Both the position numbers and the translations under genes were made by a program. Shown here in pieces: positions 44,530 to 50,588 of a stretch of DNA of 50,588 nt; positions within the stretch are counted from its first letter, which is position 1, and every line of letters starts with the position of its first letter. The DNA is from Catenulispora pinisilvae. GTDB lineage: Bacteria; Actinomycetota; Actinomycetes; Streptomycetales; Catenulisporaceae. The notes beneath the pieces were generated by a model. It was not told the origin of the DNA. It ran no database searches and saw only the letters and a list, made by a program, of their open reading frames with translations. Location: assembly GCF_015356865.1 (NCBI RefSeq), contig NZ_JAAFZA010000057.1, forward strand, positions 1 through 50,588, read 5' to 3'.

Positions 44530-45909
44530 ATGGCTCGTCTTCTCAGAGCGCGTGCTCTCGCGGCCGCCCTCGCGATCGCCTTCACGGCGGCGCTGTCCGC
44601 GGTCGCGCTGCCGGGCGCGCAGGCCGCGCCGGCCGCCACGACCACGTGCTCCGGCACCGGCACGATTCCGGCCGGGGACTACATGATCCAGGCCAACGAG
44701 TGGAACTCCACCGCGCCGCAGTGCCTCACCTACAACAGTGGAACCGCGTGGACGGTGAGCACCGCGAACTTCAACCTCAGCGGCGGCGCGCCGGCCACCT
44801 ACCCGTCGATCTACAAGGGCTGCCACTGGGGACTGTGCACCGGGAACAGCGGCTTCCCGATCCAGATGAGCAACCTGGGCAGCGCCGTCAGCTCGTGGAA
44901 CACCACGCAGCCCTCCTCCGGCACCTACGACGTCGCCTACGACATCTGGTTCAACTCCACGCCCACCACCACCGGCCAGCCGGACGGCACCGAGGTGATG
45001 ATCTGGATCAACAGCCGCGGCGGGGTCCAGCCCTTCGGCTCGCAGACCGGTAACACGAACGTCGACGGCATGAACTGGAACGTGTGGACCGGGCAGCAGT
45101 CCTCGTGGAAGATCATCTCCTACGTCCTGAACCCCGGCGCCGCCTCGGTCTCCAACCTCGATCTCAAGGCCCTGTTCCAGGACGCGGTCGCCCGCGGCTC
45201 TATCAACCCCTCGAACTACCTGCTCGACGTCGAGGCCGGATTCGAGATCTGGCAGGGCGGCCAGGGCCTGGGCACCAACAGCTTCTCGGTCACGGCCACC
45301 GCCGGGTCCGGCGGCGACACCTCGCCGCCCTCGGTGCCCGCGAACCCCACAGTCACCGGGACCACGGCCTCCTCGGCCGCACTGTCCTGGTCGCCGTCCA
45401 CGGACAACGTCGGCGTGGCCGGATACCGGGTGTACCGCAACGGCGTCCAGGTCGGCACGACCGCCGGGACCACGTTCACCGACACGGGACTGACCGCCTC
45501 GACGCGGTACACGTACACCGTCGCCGCCTACGACGCGGCCGGCAACGTCTCGGCGCAATCCGTCGGCGTGACCGCGACGACGACTTCGAGCGGGGGAGGA
45601 GGCGCCGGCGGATGTACGGCTACATACTCGGTGACCAATCAGTGGAGTACTGGATTCACGGCCAACGTGGCGGTGACGAACACCGGGACCGCGCCGGCGA
45701 ACGGCTGGAAGGTGGCCTGGACCTGGGGCGGCAACCAGCAGATCACCAGCGTCTGGAACGGGGTCCTGAGCACCAGCGGGTCGGGAGTGACCATGACCAA
45801 CGCGGGCTACAACGGCTCGATAGCACCGGGGGGCAACACGTCCTTCGGCTTCCAGGCCGGCTACTCGGGTACTAACGCGTCTCCGACGCTGACCTGCACC
45901 ATGAGCTGA
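44530..45909 (+). CDS. Secreted GH12 endoglucanase (GH12-b) with FnIII and CBM2
   Basis: 459 aa from the ATG at 44530, preceded by AAGGA; an ATG at 44497 is a weaker alternative. Signal peptide to about residue 35 (GAQAAPA). The GH12 domain (about 38-260) has the nucleophile Glu in GTEVMIWINSRGG and the acid/base Glu in VEAGFEIWQGG. It differs clearly from GH12-a. A fibronectin type III domain (about 268-350) and a Gly-linked CBM2 (about 360-459, GCTATYSVTNQWSTGF) follow, the same tail architecture as GH5. It attacks cellulose or xyloglucan on the fibre surface. Confidence 0.94.
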   Translation: MARLLRARALAAALAIAFTAALSAVALPGAQAAPAATTTCSGTGTIPAGDYMIQANEWNSTAPQCLTYNSGTAWTVSTANFNLSGGAPATYPSIYKGCHWGLCTGNSGFPIQMSNLGSAVSSWNTTQPSSGTYDVAYDIWFNSTPTTTGQPDGTEVMIWINSRGGVQPFGSQTGNTNVDGMNWNVWTGQQSSWKIISYVLNPGAASVSNLDLKALFQDAVARGSINPSNYLLDVEAGFEIWQGGQGLGTNSFSVTATAGSGGDTSPPSVPANPTVTGTTASSAALSWSPSTDNVGVAGYRVYRNGVQVGTTAGTTFTDTGLTASTRYTYTVAAYDAAGNVSAQSVGVTATTTSSGGGGAGGCTATYSVTNQWSTGFTANVAVTNTGTAPANGWKVAWTWGGNQQITSVWNGVLSTSGSGVTMTNAGYNGSIAPGGNTSFGFQAGYSGTNASPTLTCTMS

Positions 45910-45923
45910 AAGGGGAGGCGATC

Positions 45924-46052
45924 ATGTCACGACTGGGCCGACTTCTCGGACGCCTGCCTGCCTCCACCTGGGCAGTAGCCTTCGGCATCAACGTGCTCAG
46001 CGCTACCCGCGGCACTGCCCTGTACCGCGTCTCATTCGCGCATCGCCGTTGA
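45924..46052 (+). CDS. Possible 42-residue peptide after GH12-b
   Basis: A small open frame with an excellent ribosome site (GGGGAGG seven bases before ATG), 15 bp after the GH12-b stop. The peptide is basic and partly hydrophobic (MSRLGRLLGRLPASTWAVAF). No family recognised. It could equally be debris next to the broken SUKH gene. Confidence 0.3.
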   Translation: MSRLGRLLGRLPASTWAVAFGINVLSATRGTALYRVSFAHRR

Positions 46053-46444
46053 CCCGGGCTTGGAGTGGTCGTGTCTTGCGGCCCGGTGGTGGGGGTGCCG
46101 AGAGACAGGACGAGTGCCCGTATCCGGTGTACCCGGAACCGGGCGGACTGTTGATCTGGGGGAACACCTGGAACGCCGATCAGCTGTTCTGGCTGACGGA
46201 GGGGGAGCCGGACGAGTGGCCGGTCGCCGTGTGGTACCGGCAGTTGGCAGAGTGGGATCGCTTCGACGGAGGCTTCGCAAGTTTCATGCTGGCGCTGGTC
46301 ACTGGTACGTATCCGATGGTGGAGGAACTGCTGCCGCCGCGCACCCCGGATGTTCCGGAGTGGGAGACACACTCTGACTGGGGCCACCCAGCCGAGGGCA
46401 TGGTCATCGATGCTACGGCCGTCCTCCCGGCTCCGTCAGGGTGA
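46049..46444 (+). pseudogene. Truncated SMI1/KNR4 (SUKH) family remnant
   Basis: The open frame has only a TTG start and an unrelated beginning. From about 46116 it reads like the C-terminal half of SUKH proteins: YPVYPEPGGLLIWGNTWNAD, LFWLTEGEPDEWPVAVW and a FxSFMLALVTG-type helix. The N-terminal half of the domain is missing. SUKH proteins are often immunity proteins to polymorphic toxins, and no toxin gene is nearby. It overlaps the end of the next, convergent gene by 9 bp. Confidence 0.6.
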
Positions 46445-47677
46445 CGCCGGCACCGTGGGGTTCCCGCTAGGTAGCTGGGCGGACGCGGGTGTGGGCAGCG
46501 CAGACCGGCACACTCCGCCCAAGTGGAGGTAAGTGTTGTCGATGGCGTAGATGGGTCCTGCGGTGTCGGGGCCGACAACGCCGTCGACGGAGAGGTTCTG
46601 CTCACGCTGGAAGCGCTCGATGGCGCCGGTGGTGGTGTCGCCGTTGACGCCGTCGACGGGGAGTCCGGCGTGGTCCCAGTAGTTGAGGGCCTGCTGGATG
46701 CAGCGCACTCCGGTGCCGACGTCGCCGGGGCGGATATACGCAGGTGAGCTGCCCTGGATCGCGGTCGTCGCGCCCTGGGCCGGGAGCGGGCCGGTCGGGG
46801 GCAGGGTCTGCGCCACGGTGCACACCCGGGCACCGGCGTCAGTCGCGCACGCTGTCACGCTCGTCGGGGCTGTGACGTCGACCATGGGCGTGTAGTCGTC
46901 GATGCCGTAGTGGATCAGTGAGGACTGCTGCTGCCCGGCGGCGGTCTGGATCGAGACGGTGTCACCCGGCCGCCCGTCGGCGACTTTCGCCCACGCCGCC
47001 TGGCAGGCCGGGCTATACCGAAGCTGCACGTTCAGCAACGGCCCCGTGTCGCCGAGCAGCGTGCGAGTAGTCACTGTTCGGGCGTCGTATCCGCAGTTCG
47101 CGATCTGAGGATCCGCCCCGGCACACAACTGCCCGTGGCATCGGGGAGCGACCTCCGCGTTCAACGTCGGGTTTGTCTTGACCAGCCCAACCGATACGGC
47201 CGGGCTGTCGCCGCCCAGTACCGGCACCAGGAGCGCCAGCAGAACCATGCTGACCCCCGCAGCCGTCACCGACGTCCGCGAAGCCAGCCGCAGAACGCGC
47301 CGCCGTACTGGTCGGCGGTCGGCGAGGGCGTCCACGTTCAACGACCGGGCGACGTCGGCCGCTTCCAGGTCGGAGTCTGCACCCTCCTGTCGGCCGGCGC
47401 CCGCCGTCTCACTCGGGCCGGCGGAAGAAGGCTGACGCGCTCGACGCGCCAACTCGACCAGCCCGTCCGATCCGATCCCGGTCTGGACGAGCTTGGCGAC
47501 CGCCTGCACCGGCACCGGACGCTTGCCGTTGAGCCAGCGCTCCCAAGACGAACCGCTGTAGTGCGTCTGCCGACCAAGCTGTTGCAAGCTCAGGCCCGAC
47601 TCGTCCTTGGCCCCGCGCAACGCCTCCACCAAAGCACGTTGCTCCTCGCTGAGGTCCTCGGGCAGCTTCCCCCACAC
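46436..47677 (-). CDS. XRE-type HTH, transmembrane, DUF2690 and peptidoglycan-binding protein
   Basis: 413 aa from the GTG at 47677, chosen for GGGGAG upstream; a TTG at 47725 gives 16 more residues. Residues about 1-70 are an XRE-like HTH (LSLQQLGRQTHYSGSSWERWLNGKR). One membrane helix (VSMVLLALLVPVLGG) lies near 145-160. Outside are a DUF2690-like domain (CHGQLCAGADPQIANCGYDA, paired Cys) and a peptidoglycan-binding repeat (about 315-385, IRPGDVGTGVRCIQQALNYW, VDGVVGPDT). The layout suggests a regulator or scaffold linking the cell wall to cytoplasmic DNA or protein. No ligand or target is known. Confidence 0.85.
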   Translation of the reverse strand: MWGKLPEDLSEEQRALVEALRGAKDESGLSLQQLGRQTHYSGSSWERWLNGKRPVPVQAVAKLVQTGIGSDGLVELARRARQPSSAGPSETAGAGRQEGADSDLEAADVARSLNVDALADRRPVRRRVLRLASRTSVTAAGVSMVLLALLVPVLGGDSPAVSVGLVKTNPTLNAEVAPRCHGQLCAGADPQIANCGYDARTVTTRTLLGDTGPLLNVQLRYSPACQAAWAKVADGRPGDTVSIQTAAGQQQSSLIHYGIDDYTPMVDVTAPTSVTACATDAGARVCTVAQTLPPTGPLPAQGATTAIQGSSPAYIRPGDVGTGVRCIQQALNYWDHAGLPVDGVNGDTTTGAIERFQREQNLSVDGVVGPDTAGPIYAIDNTYLHLGGVCRSALPTPASAQLPSGNPTVPASP

Positions 47678-47936
47678 AAGCCTCTCCCCAATGAAGCGTT
47701 CACCCCGTCCCCGGCCGTCTCCCAAAGCGCAGACCAGCGCTTGGAGACGTCACCAAAAATCCCCATCCGAACACGAACTGTAGTCAGAGCGCCGCCTGGC
47801 CCACAAGGCTTGCCGTACCGCCTCAACACCCGGGCCCAGGTCCTATATCTGGGCACTGACCGGCTGTTGATGACGCCACCGCACTGCCTCCCGCTCTCCG
47901 CATCGCGAGCGGGTCGCCGAACGAAGGAACATCTCC

Positions 47937-48392
47937 ATGCGCAAGCTCAACCGCATCGCCGCCGCCACCTTCGCGGCAGCCACCACCCTCGGCTTCTGCG
48001 CCCCGGCGTACGCCAACGCCTCCCCGCACGCGACCACGAACGTGGTGGGCACGGCCGGCGCGAGCACCGGCACCAGCGCCAGCACCAGCGCCCTCACCCC
48101 GGCCGGGCTCGGATCCTGCTCGGGCTGGAACAACTACTGGCAATTCACCGCATATTGCAGCGGCACCGGGCCCTCGTCATACAAGGCCATCGCTCTGTGC
48201 CTGGACTACCGGGCGGCCTACGGAGTCGACCGTTGGGACGGGGACGTCCGCCAATCCACCGCGGATTGTTCCAAGCACAAGGGTCTGAGCGGGGACTGGG
48301 GCATCTGCCTCTATCTCCCCAACGGCTCCTTCAATCACTACGACCGCAAGCACGGAGCTGACGACCTGAGCGACTACTGCACGGCCGCCTAA
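47937..48392 (+). CDS. Small secreted protein, unknown
   Basis: 151 aa; ATG with GAAGGA nine bases upstream. Signal peptide to about residue 26 (CAPAYANA), a Thr/Ser/Ala-rich spacer, then a compact domain of about 95 residues with five Cys and many aromatic residues (SCSGWNNYWQFTAYC, LCLDYRAAYGVDRW, ICLYLPNGSF). No recognised family. It could be a lectin-like or inhibitor-like secreted domain. The next gene, 108 bp on, also codes a small secreted protein. Confidence 0.75.
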   Translation: MRKLNRIAAATFAAATTLGFCAPAYANASPHATTNVVGTAGASTGTSASTSALTPAGLGSCSGWNNYWQFTAYCSGTGPSSYKAIALCLDYRAAYGVDRWDGDVRQSTADCSKHKGLSGDWGICLYLPNGSFNHYDRKHGADDLSDYCTAA

Positions 48393-48445
48393 CCGGAGCA
48401 GTCGTGTGAACACACAACGAGCAACACACCACGTCACAGCACACC

Positions 48446-48485
48446 ACACCGCAACGCATCACAGCACACCGCAACGCATCACAGC
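48446..48485. repeat. Two perfect 20-bp direct repeats in a CA-rich leader
   Basis: ACACCGCAACGCATCACAGC occurs twice head-to-tail, ending 2 bp before the AGGAGG of the next gene. The leader 48410-48490 is CAC/ACA-rich, with a weaker third unit before. Confidence 0.85.
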
Positions 48486-48500
48486 ACAGGAGGATCAATC

Positions 48501-49082
48501 ATGATGATCGGAACCAAGACCGCGAGAGTGGCCGTGGCCGCCACGGCGGTCGCTCTCGCCTGCGCGGGCGCCGTGGCACCGGCCTCCGCAGCAGGCGTCC
48601 GCCCCGTCACTGCTCAGGCTTCGCCGGCCAACGCGACACCGCACGTTCACCAGCCCACGGCGGCAGCCAACCAGTGCCTGCACAAGTGGACCTTCCAGTC
48701 CATGGGCCTGAACGACAGCTCGCCGGCCGGATACCTGAACGTCGACGGTGGCGGAGGCAACACCTCGTGGGTGATCACCTGGTACTCCTCGCCGAGCGCC
48801 AGCAACGAGTACTGGTGCATGGAGCCGGCGTCCGAAGGCGGCTGGTATTTCCACCCGTCCTATGACCTGTCCTTGTGCATGGACGTGCCCAACGGCCGCT
48901 ACGCGGCAAATCAGGATCTGTGGATCCACACCTGCAACGGCACCATCGCCCAGCGCTTCACCTTCGGCTCCGGCGACACCCTCATCCGGACAGAGGGCAA
49001 CCTGGACTACGGCCTTGAGGACAACGGGTACGGCCATGTAGTGACGCTGGAGAAGTCCCCTGCCCGCAGCTACTGGCGGTGA
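48501..49082 (+). CDS. Small secreted ricin-type beta-trefoil protein
   Basis: 193 aa; ATG with AGGAGG seven bases upstream. Signal peptide to about residue 30 (ASAAG). The mature part has a beta-trefoil pattern: YLNVDGGGGNTSWVITW, then LCMDVPNGRYAANQDLWIHT with AQRFTF at the position of a QxW repeat. It has no attached enzyme domain, so it is a stand-alone lectin-like protein. Its sequence is far from the CBM13 modules of the island. A strong terminator follows. Confidence 0.75.
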   Translation: MMIGTKTARVAVAATAVALACAGAVAPASAAGVRPVTAQASPANATPHVHQPTAAANQCLHKWTFQSMGLNDSSPAGYLNVDGGGGNTSWVITWYSSPSASNEYWCMEPASEGGWYFHPSYDLSLCMDVPNGRYAANQDLWIHTCNGTIAQRFTFGSGDTLIRTEGNLDYGLEDNGYGHVVTLEKSPARSYWR

Positions 49083-49128
49083 CCTGACCGCCCGGCCCCG
49101 TCGGATCGCGGGGGGTCCGGCGGTGCCG

Positions 49129-49171
49129 ACGCCGATTGCCCGTGGCCGTCATGGCCACGGGCAATCGGCGT
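49129..49171 (+). terminator. 19-bp perfect stem-loop terminator
   Basis: ACGCCGATTGCCCGTGGCC pairs without mismatch with its complement at 49153-49171 around a 5-base loop, 46 bp after the lectin gene. Confidence 0.85.
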
Positions 49172-49238
49172 TGCCTACTACTGCAACAGGTGTCCCTGGT
49201 AGGTCACATGGTGGCCACGCAGGGGGCTCAATCAGCTC

Positions 49239-50588
49239 TCATCCCCAGGGATCGCAAGGCCAGCTGGGGTTCCGCGGATCCACGACGGCCGGCAGCCCCT
49301 TGTCATGCGGCTTGATCAGGTACGCGACCCCACCGGAGCTGTACCCCGGCTTCCCGTCGGCCTTCGTGAAGTTGGTCCGCAGCCACACGTTCTCGAACGT
49401 CCGCCGCGGATACACCGTGTACACCTCGGCGTCGGTCTGGGCGGCCGGGTCGTTCACGATCACGTCGCCGGTGTCCGTGAACCCGATGACGAGCCACAAG
49501 TGCCCGTTGCTCGCGTAGCGGCCGTTCTCCGCCAGCGTGAACGACTGCGCGGTCACGACCGGGAACCCGGCCGCGATCAGCACCTCCAACTCGGTCATCG
49601 AGTTCAGCCGCACGACCATCGCGTCCAACCCGTACGAAGCCGCGTACGCGCAGGTGAACGGCCAGTTCCCAGTGCCCTGGTACCCGTAGTCGTAGCTGTA
49701 CCGCGCCGCCTGGTCCACCGCCGGGTCCGCGTAGCCCGGATCGACCCAGGACAACTGATCGGCCGTGGGGCGCCTGCCCCAGTACTCGACCACCATCTCC
49801 GTCGAGGTCGGGCTGCACCACGCCTCACCGCCGCCGCCGTACGCGGGGTACTGCCCGTCGTGCACGTACTGCGCGTACGGCTTGACCGCCAGAGTGACCC
49901 CGGTAGCCGGTCCAGGCGTGCTGGCCGGCACCGTGGTACGCGTGGGCACGTCGGACGCGGCCGCGCCGATCTGCCAGACCCGCGGCGTCGCGGGCGAACC
50001 AGGGTGGCGCAACAGAGTCAGGCGCAGCTGGTAGGCACTCATCGAGTGCCCGGTTTCCGAGCTCCACGTGTCGGTGTCGACCTCGCCGTAGGCGTTGCTC
50101 TGGCCGTTCACCGAGGTGCGGTCCAGCTCACTGTCGTCGAACGCCCAGATCCCCATCACCCAGGTGTCGCTGTGGCCGTCCTCCATCGTCGCCAGGAGTT
50201 CCACCTTCAGGAACGTGCCCTTCGGCGTGTCCGCGTTCCAGTGCGCGGTCAGCTGTGTAGCGCCGAAGGCCAGCCGGCGCACCGGCGAGGTCCACGTCGC
50301 GTACTCGTACTGCGTGGTGGTGTTCAGGTAGGGGTCGGTGTACGACGTGGTCCCCACCGCCTCCGCGATGACGACGCCCAACCGCTGCCCCGGCAACGCC
50401 AGGATGCCGTCGGACACCCCGCCCTGGAAGTCGGACCACGTGGTCCACCGGTCGAACCGTACTCGTGCCTGGTCAGCGTTCTTCGCCGCACCGCTGCCCG
50501 CGGCCTCGTTCTCCATCTCCATACCGTTCGTAGCCGCCGACGCGGACGTCGATGCCGCCGCCGTCCCGGCCCCCGCGACCCCCAACGC
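49239..50588 (-). CDS. C39-like cysteine peptidase, secreted, 5' end beyond the window
   Basis: About 450 residues are visible; the frame stays open to the edge, where the sequence looks like the end of a signal peptide (Ala/Thr/Ser-rich). The first about 220 residues are a beta-rich domain I cannot name. The last about 230 are a papain-like Peptidase_C39-type domain with Cys in GEAWCSPTSTEMVVEYWG, His in ASNGHLWLVIGF and Asp in VIVNDPAA. Actinomycete relatives are annotated peptidase C39 family proteins, of unknown substrate. No ABC transporter is attached, so it is not a bacteriocin exporter. Confidence 0.85.
   Translation of the reverse strand, partial: ALGVAGAGTAAASTSASAATNGMEMENEAAGSGAAKNADQARVRFDRWTTWSDFQGGVSDGILALPGQRLGVVIAEAVGTTSYTDPYLNTTTQYEYATWTSPVRRLAFGATQLTAHWNADTPKGTFLKVELLATMEDGHSDTWVMGIWAFDDSELDRTSVNGQSNAYGEVDTDTWSSETGHSMSAYQLRLTLLRHPGSPATPRVWQIGAAASDVPTRTTVPASTPGPATGVTLAVKPYAQYVHDGQYPAYGGGGEAWCSPTSTEMVVEYWGRRPTADQLSWVDPGYADPAVDQAARYSYDYGYQGTGNWPFTCAYAASYGLDAMVVRLNSMTELEVLIAAGFPVVTAQSFTLAENGRYASNGHLWLVIGFTDTGDVIVNDPAAQTDAEVYTVYPRRTFENVWLRTNFTKADGKPGYSSGGVAYLIKPHDKGLPAVVDPRNPSWPCDPWG

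Noticed and set aside
49239-50588. Bacteriocin-processing C39 peptidase
   Set aside because: No ABC transporter membrane or ATPase domain and no leader peptide gene; the protein looks secreted.

Overview
The window is very GC-rich, with third-codon-position G/C, dense genes, many GTG starts and Tat/Sec-exported hydrolases carrying CBM2 and ricin-type modules. This points to a filamentous soil actinomycete. A Catenulispora-like or Streptomyces-like organism would fit, but the genus cannot be fixed from sequence alone.

Layout. 1-8.0 kb is general accessory sequence: an AraC regulator divergent from a short-chain dehydrogenase, a PHD-like orphan protein, a Na+/H+ antiporter, an MBL-fold hydrolase divergent from a LysR regulator with a clear operator, and a secreted lipoprotein-like protein. 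8.0-8.8 kb is non-coding, with a hairpin and a period-6 repeat. 8.8-35 kb and 41.6-45.9 kb form a plant cell wall degradation island. Its intracellular exo-enzymes are GH31, GH43, GH29, GH42 and GH36. Its secreted enzymes are a clan GH-A enzyme with CBM13, a Tat-exported GH29, two GH54, GH10, GH6, an E1-like GH5, two GH12 and GH27. Three LacI regulators sit among them. 34.4-41.6 kb is an inserted block: a serine hydrolase, a GntR/FCD regulator, and an overlapping operon of a lactonase-type amidohydrolase with larA-larB-larC-larE (nickel-pincer hydroxyacid racemase/epimerase and its cofactor pathway). 45.9-50.6 kb holds a SUKH remnant, an XRE-TM-DUF2690-peptidoglycan-binding protein, two small secreted proteins and a C39-like peptidase cut by the window edge.

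How it works together. Four families of palindromic promoter sites tie the island into sub-regulons. Family A (TCGAAGCGCTTCGA) flanks LacI-1, GH31 and GH43-GH29 and recurs 30 kb away before a GH12, which reads as a xyloglucan regulon: a GH12 cuts the backbone outside while GH31, GH43, GH29 and probably GH42 trim side chains inside. Family B (TGTTAGCGCTAACA) marks GH54/GH10 and GH27. Family C (CGAAA-N-TTTCG) lies in most island promoters. Family D (TCGAATCGATTCGA) links LacI-3 to the other GH54. No sugar transporter is encoded here, so uptake must be encoded elsewhere.

The most notable observations are the lar operon joined to a sugar-lactonase gene (suggesting a sugar-acid rather than lactate substrate), the three-cysteine LarE, a pair of fungal-type GH54 enzymes with bacterial CBM13 modules, near-identical CBM13 DNA in three genes, and the distributed operator families.
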